DNA of 64,000 bases, from assembly GCF_042650605.1 (NCBI RefSeq), contig NZ_JBHSBN010000004.1:124001-188000 (forward strand). The letters are read 5' to 3'. A program made the translations under genes and the position numbers. Source of the DNA: Micromonospora_J zhanjiangensis. GTDB lineage: Bacteria; Actinomycetota; Actinomycetes; Mycobacteriales; Micromonosporaceae. The notes below the pieces were generated by a model. The model was given only the letters and a program-made list of their open reading frames with translations. It ran no database searches and was not told the origin of the DNA. This document shows positions 40,855-49,291 of this stretch, in pieces; position 1 is the first letter of the stretch; every line of letters starts with the position of its first letter.

Positions 40855-41316
40855 TCAGGGCTGCGGGCGGCTCACCTCACCCCGCCAGGCACCGGTCTCG
40901 GTGCCCCGGCGTTCGATGAACTGCTTGAACCGTTCCAGGTCGCCCTTGACCCGCTTGTCGACGATGCCGAGCTTGTCGCCGGCCTGCTCGACCGCGCCAT
41001 GCGGTTCGATCTCCATCTGCAGGGTGACCCGGGTGGAGTTCTCGTCCAGCCGGTGGAAAGTCACCACGCCGGCCTGGCGGGTGCCCTCGGTCGAACTCCA
41101 GGCCACCCGCTCGTCCGGCAGCTGCTCGGTGATCCGGGCGTCGAACTCCCGGGTCACCCCGGCGATCGCCACCCGCCAGTGGGTCATCGTGTCGGAGATC
41201 TGTCGAACCTCCTCGACCCCGGACATGAACTGCGGGAACTCCTCGAACTGGGTCCACTGGTCGTACGCGGTCCGGACCGGCACCGCCACGTCGACGGACT
41301 CGATTACTCCACTCAT
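40855..41316 (-). CDS. SRPBCC-family (START-like) protein
   Basis: A 153-aa polyketide-cyclase/dehydrase-type lipid-binding fold: SVDVAVPVRTAYDQWTQFEEFPQFM, VTFHRLDENSTRVTLQMEIEP, and the C-terminal helix with DLERFKQFIERR. The pattern is that of actinobacterial cyclase/dehydrase relatives often found among stress genes. ATG 41316 follows GGAAGAGG. Ligand unknown. Confidence 0.85.
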   Translation of the reverse strand: MSGVIESVDVAVPVRTAYDQWTQFEEFPQFMSGVEEVRQISDTMTHWRVAIAGVTREFDARITEQLPDERVAWSSTEGTRQAGVVTFHRLDENSTRVTLQMEIEPHGAVEQAGDKLGIVDKRVKGDLERFKQFIERRGTETGAWRGEVSRPQP

Positions 41317-41377
41317 CCTCTTCCGCACCCTTTCCTGCTGGTCGAACTGGCCAGGACGACGCGCGACTACGCGACGC

Positions 41378-41788
41378 TCACCAGCGTTGGGTCTCGTTGG
41401 CGTGGCCGAGCGCGGCCCACACCTCGGACACGGTCTGGAACTCGGTGTCCGCCGGCAGCCGGTCCAACTCGCCGAGGACCGCCTCCGGCGCCTCGTTCTG
41501 CTCCGCGTTGCGGCGCAGCGCGTCCCGGTCGCCCGGCAGCGCCGACAGGCTGATGTACCGGCCCAACCGGCTGCGCTGCTCCACCTCCGCCGGGGTCATC
41601 CCCTGCGGTACGCCGGAGCGGGTGCTCTCCGTCGGCGCGGTCGTCGCGCTCGGTTGGTCCTCGCCGGCCGGCTCGGGGTCCCGCCACTCCTCGGCGCGGG
41701 AACCGGCGGTGCCGTGCACGGTCCCTTCGACCTCGCGGCTCATCTGCTCGTCCACCCGCGGTCCGTGTTTGCTGTTGCCCCGTTCCAT
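41378..41788 (-). CDS. DUF2795 domain-containing protein with a SigB-type promoter
   Basis: The 136-aa product has a disordered N-terminal half and a C-terminal DUF2795 domain (MTPAEVEQRSRLGRYI, GDRDALRRNAEQNEAPEAVL, DTEFQTVSEVWAALG). These domains occur singly or in tandem in actinobacterial stress-associated proteins. Start ATG 41788 has AGGAGA upstream and an exact GTTT-N15-GGGTAG promoter at 41799-41823. Confidence 0.82.
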   Translation of the reverse strand: MERGNSKHGPRVDEQMSREVEGTVHGTAGSRAEEWRDPEPAGEDQPSATTAPTESTRSGVPQGMTPAEVEQRSRLGRYISLSALPGDRDALRRNAEQNEAPEAVLGELDRLPADTEFQTVSEVWAALGHANETQRW

Positions 41789-41798
41789 GTCTCCTGCG

Positions 41799-41823
41799 CT
41801 ACCCGGGGGTCCCCGCGCTAAAC
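41799..41823 (-). promoter_or_regulatory. SigB-type promoter GTTT-N15-GGGTAG
   Basis: On the minus strand, GTTT (41823-41820) and GGGTAG (41804-41799) are 15 bases apart. It is the second exact copy of this layout within 1.1 kb. Confidence 0.65.
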
Positions 41824-41931
41824 ACCACCGGGGCGGGCACCGGGGTCCGGAGTGGTCGGGCGGACCGGCGCCGCCGGGTTCGGTCGGCGGTCACCGGCTC
41901 CGGCGCCGCGGACCGGCCGGCGGGTGCGGCC

Positions 41932-41957
41932 GTTTACGCCGGTGGCGGGCGGGGAAC
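41932..41957 (+). promoter_or_regulatory. Weaker SigB-like promoter before the ChaB gene
   Basis: GTTT (41932-41935) and GGGAAC (41952-41957) are 16 bases apart, about 70 bases before the ATG. The -10 deviates from GGGTA, so this is tentative. Confidence 0.35.
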
Positions 41958-42029
41958 GCGCGGCGGAGAGCGTCTACGGGGCGGACATCCGGTACGCCCG
42001 GGGCGCCACCGAGGATGCGGAGGACGATC

Positions 42030-42434
42030 ATGCCCGGACGCGAGGTAATGCCCAGCACGATCCGACGTTCGCCCCGGAAGGCCCAGGACACCTGGGCGAA
42101 GACGCACGACGCGGCCGTCGAGACGTACGGGGAGGGGGAACGGTCGCACCGGACGGCCTACGCCTCCCTGAAGAACTCCTTCGAGAAGGTGGGCGACCAC
42201 TGGGAGCCCAAGGGCCGCAAGGGGCCGAGCGACGCCCAGGCCGCCGGTGGTGGGCCCGCCCGGCGGGCACCCACGGCTCAGGGCGTGGACGCCAACGCGC
42301 CCAAGGAGCACCTGATGACGGTGGCCCGCAAGCTCGACGTGCCGGGCCGGTCCCGGATGACCAAGGCCGAACTGGTCACGGCGATCCAGAAGGCCAACAA
42401 CAACCGGACCCGCGCCGCCCGCGGCGGCCGCTGA
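42030..42434 (+). CDS. ChaB-family protein with a Rho-N/SAP-like C-terminus
   Basis: The N-terminal half is ChaB-like (AQDTWAKTHDAAVETYGEGE, TAYASLKNSFEKVGDHWEPKG). The C-terminal 40 residues match the Rho termination factor N-terminal fold (LMTVARKLDVPGRSRMTKAEL). The pairing is common in actinobacteria and may bind nucleic acid; the original ChaB link to cation transport is uncertain. ATG 42030 has GGAGG six bases upstream. Product 134 aa. Confidence 0.85.
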   Translation: MPGREVMPSTIRRSPRKAQDTWAKTHDAAVETYGEGERSHRTAYASLKNSFEKVGDHWEPKGRKGPSDAQAAGGGPARRAPTAQGVDANAPKEHLMTVARKLDVPGRSRMTKAELVTAIQKANNNRTRAARGGR

Positions 42435-42467
42435 GCCGCCCGCTCCGGCCCGCCGGGTCGATCGGCC

Positions 42468-42496
42468 GTGGTGACCGCCCGACGGGCGGTCACCAC
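42468..42496. terminator. Bidirectional terminator
   Basis: Perfect 13-bp arms around a three-base loop between the convergent ChaB and aldehyde dehydrogenase genes. Confidence 0.8.
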
Positions 42497-42498
42497 CG

Positions 42499-43950
42499 TC
42501 ACCAGGACCGGTCCGGCCCGCCCGGCGCGTTGATGTGCACCACCTTGGTGACGGTCATCTCGTCGAGCAGTTCCGGACCGTACCCGAAGCCGTGGCCGCT
42601 GCCGCGGCGCGGATGCGCGGCACCGCCGGGTGCGCCGCCGAACACCGCGTTGACCTTGACCGTACCGACCGGGAGTTCCCGCCAGGCGCGCTGCGCGTTG
42701 GCCATCGAGCCGGTCAGTACGGTGCCGGCCAGGCCGTACGGCGAGGTGGCCGCCCGGGACAGCGCCTCGTCGAAGGACTCGACCACCATCACCGGCGCCA
42801 CCGGGCCGAACGTCTCCTCACGCATCACCGCCATCGCATCGACGCAGTTGGTCAGCACGGTGGCCGGGTAGAACGCGCCCGGCCCGGGCGGCACCACGCC
42901 ACCGGTGAGCGCCGTCGCGCCGTCGGCCGTCGCGGCCCGGACCTGACCGTCGACGTGGTCGCGCTGGCGCCGGTCGACCAGCGGGCCGAGTTCGGTCAGC
43001 GGGTCACGGCCCGGGCCCGGCCGCATCGCGTCCGCGCGTTCGACCAGCGCGGTGAGGAACCGGGACGCCACGGCCCGGTGCACGTAGATCCGTTCCACCG
43101 CCACGCAGAGCTGCCCGGCGTTGGCGAACGCCCCGAGCGCGGCCTGTTCGGCCGCCCAGACCGGGTCCACGTCGGCGTCCACGATCAGCGGGTCGCTGCC
43201 GCCGTTCTCCAGCAGCGCCTTCGCCGAGGTCGGTACGCACGCCGCGGCGATCTTGCGGCCGGTGGTCGTGGACCCCACGTGGGCGACCAGGTCGACGTCC
43301 TGCGCGGCCAGGCCGGCACCCACCTCGCCGTCGCCGGTGAGCAGCGACAGCACGCCCGGCGGGAGGTGCTCGTCGAGCAGCCGGGCCAGCAGGAAACCGC
43401 AGGCGGGCGTGCGCTCGCTCGGTTTGTGCACGACCACGTTGCCGGTGACCAGGGCGGCGCCGAGCAGCCCGCAGGAGACCGCCACCGGGTCGTTCCACGG
43501 GGTGATCACGGCGACCACGCCGCGCGGCTGCACCGCCATCAGGTCGATCGCGTCCGGCTCGCCGGACAACGCCCGGCCGCGGTGCACGGTGCCCAGTTCG
43601 GCGTACTGGCGCAGGGTGGAGACGCCCGCCTCGACGCCGCCCCGCGCGGCGCCGATCGGCCGGCCCATCTCGGCGGTCTGCGCGGTGGCCAGCTCGTCGG
43701 CGGCGGTCTCGACGGCGTCCGCGGCGCGCCGCAACGCCTCGGCCCGCTGGGCGACCGGCGCCGCGGCCCACTGCGGCGCGGCCTGCCGGGCCGCCTTCAC
43801 CGCGGCGGCGATCTCCGCCCCGGTGGCGACCGGGGCCCGGCTGACCGGCGTATCGTCGGCCGGGTCGACGACCGTCAGGTGGCCGTTCGCGCCGCCGGCA
43901 CCCCAGGAGCTGGCGATGAGTTGCTGCACCTCCCACATGTCCGGTTGCAT
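42499..43950 (-). CDS. Aldehyde dehydrogenase family protein
   Basis: A 483-aa ALDH with TPWNDPVAVS, general base E248 in LLENGGSDP (usual ELGG replaced by ENGG), catalytic C282 in NAGQLCVAVER and EETFGPVAP. Substrate unknown; aromatic or alkyl aldehydes are possible. ATG 43950 is chosen from the alignment of the N-terminus (MQPDMWEVQQLIASS). It is divergent from a FAD oxidoreductase with 57 bases between, suggesting shared control. Confidence 0.88.
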   Translation of the reverse strand: MQPDMWEVQQLIASSWGAGGANGHLTVVDPADDTPVSRAPVATGAEIAAAVKAARQAAPQWAAAPVAQRAEALRRAADAVETAADELATAQTAEMGRPIGAARGGVEAGVSTLRQYAELGTVHRGRALSGEPDAIDLMAVQPRGVVAVITPWNDPVAVSCGLLGAALVTGNVVVHKPSERTPACGFLLARLLDEHLPPGVLSLLTGDGEVGAGLAAQDVDLVAHVGSTTTGRKIAAACVPTSAKALLENGGSDPLIVDADVDPVWAAEQAALGAFANAGQLCVAVERIYVHRAVASRFLTALVERADAMRPGPGRDPLTELGPLVDRRQRDHVDGQVRAATADGATALTGGVVPPGPGAFYPATVLTNCVDAMAVMREETFGPVAPVMVVESFDEALSRAATSPYGLAGTVLTGSMANAQRAWRELPVGTVKVNAVFGGAPGGAAHPRRGSGHGFGYGPELLDEMTVTKVVHINAPGGPDRSW

Positions 43951-44007
43951 GCCCCGGTCCGACCGGAACAAACGCCTACCGGGCACTCGGCGGACGGCCG
44001 GCGGCCG

Positions 44008-45591
44008 ATGACCGACGCGATCGTGGTCGGCGCCGGCCACAACGGCCTGGTCGCCGCCAACCTGCTCGCCGACGCGGGCTGGGACGTGCTGGTGCTGGAG
44101 GCGGTCGGTACGCCCGGCGGGGCGGTCCGGTCGGCCGAGGTGACCGCGCCCGGCTATCTCAGCGACCTCTACAGCTCGTTCTACCCGCTCGGGTACGCCT
44201 CCCCGGTGCTGCGCCGGCTCCGGTTGGACGACCACGGCCTGACCTGGCGGCACGCGCCCGACGTGCTGGCCCATCTGCTGCCGGACGACCGGGCCGTGCT
44301 GCTCAACCGCGACCCGACGGTCACCGCGGCCTCGGTGGAGCGGTTCGCCCCCGGCGACGGTGACCGCTGGCTCGCCGCGTACGACGACTGGCGGCGGGTC
44401 TCCGGTCCGCTGCTGGCGGCGCTGTTCTCCCCCTTCCCGCCGGTCCGCGGCGCCGTCGACCTGCTGCGCCGGCTCGGGGCCGGTGGCGCGTTACGGCTGG
44501 CCCGGACCCTGGCCCTGCCGGTCGACCGGCTCGCCGCGGAACTGTTCGCCGGTGAGGGGGCGGCCCTGCTGCTGGCCGGCTGCGCCCTGCACACCGACCT
44601 GGCCCCGGGGGACGTCGGCTCGGGCGTGTACGGCTGGCTGCTGGCCATGCTCGGCCAGCAGGTCGGCTGGCCGGTGCCGGCCGGTGGCGCCGGCCGGATC
44701 ACCGACGCGCTGCTGGCCCGGCTGCGGGACCGGGGCGGCCGGGTACGCACCGGCACCCCGGTGGAGCGGGTGCTCGTCGCCCGGGGGCGGGCGATGGGCG
44801 TACGGACCGCGGCCGGCGAGGCGCTGCGGGCCCGGCGGGCGGTGCTCGCCGACGTGCCGGCGCCGGCGCTGTACCTGGACCTGGTGGGCGCCGCCCGGCT
44901 GCCGTCCCGGCTGGTCGACGACCTGACCCGGTTCCGCTGGGACGGCTCGACCGTGAAGGTCGACTGGGCGTTGGCCGGGCCGGTGCCGTGGCGCAATCCG
45001 GGGCTGCGCGGCGCCGGCACCGTACACCTGGGCGGTGACCTCGCCGGGCTGCGTGCCGGCGCGGCGACGCTGGCCGCCGGCGGGCTGTCGGACGATCCGT
45101 TCCTGCTGGTCGGGCAGCTCGCGGTGGCCGACCCGGCCCGGGCGCCGGCCGGGGCCGAGTCGCTCTGGGCCTACAGCCACCTGCCGTTCCGCCGGCACTG
45201 GTCGACCGAGGACGTGGCGGCCCAGGTGGCCCGGATGGAGGCGGCGCTGGAACGGCACGCCCCCGGCTTCGGCCGGCTGGTCCGCGGCCGGCACGTCGCC
45301 GGCCCGGCGGACCTGGAACGGGGCGATCCGAGCCTGGTCGGTGGCGCCGTCGGCGGCGGTACGTCCGCGGCCTACCAGCAACTGTTCTTCCGACCCGTGC
45401 CCGGCCTGGGCCGCGCGGACACCCCGATCGACCGGCTCTTCCTGGCCGGCGCCTCGGCCCATCCGGGCGGCGGGGTGCACGGCGGTCCGGGCGCCAACGC
45501 CGCCCGGGCCGCCCTGGCCCGGGACCGCGCGGTGACCGGCCGGTGGTACGGCGCCACGGTGGGCGCCGCCAACCGGGCGATCTACCGCTGA
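44008..45591 (+). CDS. FAD-dependent phytoene-desaturase-like oxidoreductase
   Basis: The 527-aa protein starts with a Rossmann motif AIVVGAGHNGLVAANLLADAG and a desaturase-type GGAVRSAE, and ends with LFLAGASAHPGGGVHGGPGANAARAAL, the C-terminal FAD motif of phytoene desaturase/CrtI-like and related enzymes. No carotenoid genes are near, so its substrate is open. ATG 44008 is 57 bases from the divergent aldehyde dehydrogenase. Confidence 0.88.
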   Translation: MTDAIVVGAGHNGLVAANLLADAGWDVLVLEAVGTPGGAVRSAEVTAPGYLSDLYSSFYPLGYASPVLRRLRLDDHGLTWRHAPDVLAHLLPDDRAVLLNRDPTVTAASVERFAPGDGDRWLAAYDDWRRVSGPLLAALFSPFPPVRGAVDLLRRLGAGGALRLARTLALPVDRLAAELFAGEGAALLLAGCALHTDLAPGDVGSGVYGWLLAMLGQQVGWPVPAGGAGRITDALLARLRDRGGRVRTGTPVERVLVARGRAMGVRTAAGEALRARRAVLADVPAPALYLDLVGAARLPSRLVDDLTRFRWDGSTVKVDWALAGPVPWRNPGLRGAGTVHLGGDLAGLRAGAATLAAGGLSDDPFLLVGQLAVADPARAPAGAESLWAYSHLPFRRHWSTEDVAAQVARMEAALERHAPGFGRLVRGRHVAGPADLERGDPSLVGGAVGGGTSAAYQQLFFRPVPGLGRADTPIDRLFLAGASAHPGGGVHGGPGANAARAALARDRAVTGRWYGATVGAANRAIYR

Positions 45592-45609
45592 GCGCAGTCC
45601 GGTCCCGGG

Positions 45610-46413
45610 CTACCGCTGAGCGGCGTCGGATCCCGCGCCGCGGGTGAGGTTGCGGTGCCGGCTGCGCAGCTTGAACGGCATCAGGGCGCTCTCCACCTTG
45701 GTGGCGGTGGTCATCTTGGACGCGCCGTCGCGGCGTTCCTCGAACTTGATCGGCACCTCGATGATGGTGTGCCCCAACTTGGTGGCCAGGTAGTGCATCT
45801 CCACCTGGAAGCTGTAGCCGTTGGACTGCACCCGGTCCAGGCCGATGTCCCGCAGCGCGTCGGCCTGCCAGATCTTGAAACCGGCGGTCAGGTCGCGGAT
45901 GCGGACCCGGAGCAGGGTGTGCACGTACAGGTTGGCCCAGCCGCTCAGCGCGCGCCGGTAGAGCGGCCAGGCCTCGTCCAGTTCGCCGCCGGGCACGTAG
46001 CGCGAGCCGATGACCACGCCGGCCTGGGTGGACAGCAGGGCGCCGAGCATGCCGGGCACCGCCTCCGGCGGGTGGGACAGGTCGGCGTCCATCTGGCCCA
46101 CGTAGTCGGCGCCGGCGTCCAGCGCCCGGCTGATCCCGTCGACGTACGCCCGGCCCAGTCCTTCCTTGCCGGGCCGGTGCACGACCGTGATCCGGTCCGG
46201 GTTCTCGATGGCCAGCTTGTCGGCGACCTCGCCGGTGCCGTCCGGCGAGTTGTCGTCCGCGATCAGGATGCTCAGCCTGGGCAGCGGCAGCGCGAGGAGT
46301 CGCTTCACCAGCACAGGCAGGTTGCCCGCCTCGTTGTAGGTGGGTACGACGACGGTCAGGCGTGCGTCGCGCCACGGGGAGGGCAGCTGCACGGGTTCGA
46401 TCATCACGGACAT
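45610..46413 (-). CDS. Polyprenol-phosphate mannose synthase-like glycosyltransferase (GT2)
   Basis: A 267-aa GT2 enzyme with VVVPTYNEAGNLPVLV, ADDNSPDGTGEVAD, MDADLSHPPEAVP and GSRYVPGG. The sequence fits the dolichol/polyprenol-phosphate mannose synthase group, which makes the membrane-bound donor for extracytoplasmic mannosylation; there is no fused membrane domain. ATG 46413. It is divergent from the heptose locus and could supply glycosylation there, but the direction and separate promoter leave this open. Confidence 0.88.
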   Translation of the reverse strand: MSVMIEPVQLPSPWRDARLTVVVPTYNEAGNLPVLVKRLLALPLPRLSILIADDNSPDGTGEVADKLAIENPDRITVVHRPGKEGLGRAYVDGISRALDAGADYVGQMDADLSHPPEAVPGMLGALLSTQAGVVIGSRYVPGGELDEAWPLYRRALSGWANLYVHTLLRVRIRDLTAGFKIWQADALRDIGLDRVQSNGYSFQVEMHYLATKLGHTIIEVPIKFEERRDGASKMTTATKVESALMPFKLRSRHRNLTRGAGSDAAQR

Positions 46414-46625
46414 CCTCGTTCGGCCGACAGCGGTCAGTGGAGAGGGTAGCCAGCGCGATGACCGTCCGCAGCGGCTCCCCCCGCGGGAGGGCCCGGAGCG
46501 GCTCGACGGGCCGGCCGGTGGACCCTGGATCCGGCCCCCGACCGGCGCGGACACACGGTTACCGGCCGGTCACCTACCGCTGTTCCGCCGGGTTTACTCC
46601 TGCTGCCCCTGGGAACCCGCCGCCC

Positions 46626-48320
46626 GTGCGAAATGACCGGGTCGCGGCGGACGGCGCCGGCTCGGGCGTCGACGGCATCCCTGCCGCCGGTGCCCGAGCC
46701 GGCCTGTTCGACGCCGTGCTGTTCGACCGGGACGGCACGCTCGTGCACGACGTGCCGTACAACGGTGACCCGGACCGGGTGCGGGTGGTCGACGGGGCGC
46801 GCGCGGCGCTGGACCGGGTGCGCGCCGCCGGGTTGCGGGTGGGTGTGGTCAGCAACCAGTCCGGCCTGGCCCGCGGCCTGTTCGACGCCGACGACCTGGC
46901 CCGGGTCAACGCCCGGATCGCCGAGCTGCTCGGCCCGTTCGACACCTGGCGGATCTGCCCGCACGCCGAGCCGCCGGTCGACGCGCCGGGCTGCGGCTGC
47001 CGCAAGCCCGCGCCGGGACTGGTCCACGCCGCGGCCCGGGACCTGGGCACGGCGGCCGGCCGCTGCGTCGTCGTGGGGGACATCGGCGCCGACATGACCG
47101 CCGCCACGGCGGCCGGCGCGACCGGGATCATGGTGCCCACCCCGGCGACCCGGCCCGAGGAGGTGGCCGCCGCGCCCGCCGTGGTCGGTGACCTGGCCGG
47201 CGCGGTGGACCTGATCCTGCGTCGGCAGCGGTCGATGCTGACCGCCCCGGTGGCCGGCACCCGGCGCCGACCCCGGTGTGTGCTGGTGGCCCGGCCGGAC
47301 TCGGCCGGCGACGTGCTGGTCACCGGGCCGGCGATCCGGGCGGTCGCGGCCGGGGCCGACCGGGTGGTGCTGCTGTGCGGGCCGCGCGGCCGCGCCGCCG
47401 CCGAACTGCTGCCCGGGGTCGACGAACTGGTCGAATGGCCGCTGCCCTGGATCGACCCGCGTCCCGAACCGGTGGACCGGGCCGCGGTGGACCGGCTGGT
47501 CGACCGGCTGGCCCGGGTCGGCGCCGACGAGGCGGTGCTGTTCACCTCGTTCCACCAGTCGGCCCTGCCGCTGGCCCTGGTGCTGCGGATGGCCGGGGTC
47601 GACCGGATCTCGGCGATCAGCGACGACTACCCGGGATCGCTGCTGGACCTGCGGCACCGGGTGTCGCTCGGCATCCCCGAGGTCGAGCGGGCGTTGTCGC
47701 TGGCCGCGGTGGCCGGCTTCGCGCTACCCGCCGACGACGAGCCGGTGCTGCGGCTGCGACCGGACTGCCTGGGGCCGCCACCGGACGCGGCGGCGTCCGC
47801 CGAGCCGGGCTACGTCGTGGTCCACCCCGGCGCGTCGGTGGACGCCCGGGCCTGCCCGCCGGAGCTGTGCGCCCGGATCGTCGAGCGGCTGGCGGCGGCC
47901 GGTCGCCGGGTGATGGTGACCGGCGGCCCGGGTGAGGACGAGTTGAGCGCCCGGGTGGCCGGCCGGGCCGGGACCGATCTCGGCGGGCAGACGTCGCTGA
48001 CCGGGCTGGCCGCCATCATCGCCCGGGCCGGCTGCCTGGTGGTCGGCAACACCGGTCCGGCGCACCTGGCCGCCGCGGTGGGCACCCCGGTGGTCAGCCT
48101 GTTCGCCCCGACCGTCCCGTTCGGCCAGTGGGGGCCGTACCGGGTGCCGACCGTACGGTTGGGCCGGGCGGATGCCGGCTGCCGGCACACCCGGGCGACC
48201 AGTTGCCCGATTCCGGGCCACCCGTGCCTGTCGGAGATCGAACCGGGCAGCGTGCTGGCCGCCGTCCGGCTGCTGGACCGCGAACCCGCCCTGGCCGCGG
48301 CCCGCCGGGGCGGCCCGTGA
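46626..48320 (+). CDS. Fusion of GmhB-type HAD phosphatase and GT9 heptosyltransferase
   Basis: 564 aa in two enzymes. Residues about 35-195 are GmhB-like: LFDRDGTLVHDVPYNG, VVSNQSGLARG, the zinc-binding CPHAEPP and CGCRKPAPG, VVVGDIGADM; this dephosphorylates heptose 1,7-bisphosphate. Residues 215-560 are a GT9 glycosyltransferase: LVARPDSAGDVLVTGPAIRA, VVHPGASVDARACPPEL, VVGNTGPAHLAAAVGTPVVS. The next gene overlaps its stop. Start GTG 46626 is uncertain. Confidence 0.85.
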   Translation: MRNDRVAADGAGSGVDGIPAAGARAGLFDAVLFDRDGTLVHDVPYNGDPDRVRVVDGARAALDRVRAAGLRVGVVSNQSGLARGLFDADDLARVNARIAELLGPFDTWRICPHAEPPVDAPGCGCRKPAPGLVHAAARDLGTAAGRCVVVGDIGADMTAATAAGATGIMVPTPATRPEEVAAAPAVVGDLAGAVDLILRRQRSMLTAPVAGTRRRPRCVLVARPDSAGDVLVTGPAIRAVAAGADRVVLLCGPRGRAAAELLPGVDELVEWPLPWIDPRPEPVDRAAVDRLVDRLARVGADEAVLFTSFHQSALPLALVLRMAGVDRISAISDDYPGSLLDLRHRVSLGIPEVERALSLAAVAGFALPADDEPVLRLRPDCLGPPPDAAASAEPGYVVVHPGASVDARACPPELCARIVERLAAAGRRVMVTGGPGEDELSARVAGRAGTDLGGQTSLTGLAAIIARAGCLVVGNTGPAHLAAAVGTPVVSLFAPTVPFGQWGPYRVPTVRLGRADAGCRHTRATSCPIPGHPCLSEIEPGSVLAAVRLLDREPALAAARRGGP

Positions 48321-49291
48321 ACATCCTCCTCTGGCACGTGCACGGCTCCTGGACCACGGCGTTCGTGCACGGCAAACACCGCTACCTGGTCCCGGTCACT
48401 CCCGACCGCGGACCGTACGGGCTGGGACTGGCCCGCACCTATCCGTGGCCCGCCACCGTCGAGGAGGTGCCCCCGCAGGCGCTTGCCGCGCAGGACGTCG
48501 ACCTGGTGATCCTGCAGCGGCCCGAGGAGTACGACCTGGCCGCCGAGTGGCTGGGTCGGCGGATCGGCCGGGACCTGCCGGCGATCTACGTCGAGCACAA
48601 CACCCCCAAGGGGGACGTGCCGAACACCCGGCACGAGTTCGCCGACCGGGATGACCTGCTGATCGCGCACGTCACCCACTTCAACGCGCTGTTCTGGGAC
48701 ACCGGCGGCACCCGGACGGCCGTGATCGAGCACGGCGTCGTCCCGCCGACGGTCCGGTACACCGGCGAACTCGACCGGCTCGGCGTGGTGGTCAACGAGC
48801 CGGTACGCCGCTGGCGGGTGACCGGGACCGACCTGCTGCCCGGCTTCGCGGCCGTCGCGCCGCTCGACGTCTACGGCATGCGGGTGGCCGGCCTGGCCGA
48901 GCGGCTGCTGCTGCCCGCGGGCCGGCTCACCTCGTACCAGGACCTGCCGCAGGGACGGATGCATGCGGAGCTGGCCCGCCGCCGGGCGTACCTGCACCTG
49001 TGCCGCTGGACGTCGCTCGGGCTGAGCCTGATCGAGGCCATGGCGATGGGGATGCCGGTCGTGGTGCTGGCCGCCACCGAGGCGGTGGCCGCGGTGCCGC
49101 CCGACGCCGGGATCCTCTCCACCCGGGTCGAGACCCTCCGCGACGCCGCCCGCTGGCTGGTCGACGACCCGGCCGCCGCCCGGCGGATCGGCGACCGGGC
49201 CCGCGAGACCGCCCTCACCCGCTACGGCCTGGACCGCTTCCTCGCCGACTGGGACCGGTTGCTGGAGGAGGAGCTGTGCGCATCGCGTTGA
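48317..49291 (+). CDS. GT4-like glycosyltransferase of the heptose locus
   Basis: A 324-aa glycosyltransferase with VNILLWHVHGSWTTAF at the start, EHNTPKGDVPNTRHEF in the middle and the GT4-type donor motif LGLSLIEAMAMGMPVVVLA. Donor and acceptor are unknown. GTG 48317 overlaps the previous stop (GTGA) and the gene overlaps the next by 16 bases, so it belongs to a single operon. Confidence 0.82.
   Translation: MNILLWHVHGSWTTAFVHGKHRYLVPVTPDRGPYGLGLARTYPWPATVEEVPPQALAAQDVDLVILQRPEEYDLAAEWLGRRIGRDLPAIYVEHNTPKGDVPNTRHEFADRDDLLIAHVTHFNALFWDTGGTRTAVIEHGVVPPTVRYTGELDRLGVVVNEPVRRWRVTGTDLLPGFAAVAPLDVYGMRVAGLAERLLLPAGRLTSYQDLPQGRMHAELARRRAYLHLCRWTSLGLSLIEAMAMGMPVVVLAATEAVAAVPPDAGILSTRVETLRDAARWLVDDPAAARRIGDRARETALTRYGLDRFLADWDRLLEEELCASR

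Noticed and set aside
42535..44007. Long extension of the FAD oxidoreductase frame to the left
   Set aside because: The flavin-binding start MTDAIVVGAG is at 44008, and the extension lies opposite the aldehyde dehydrogenase.
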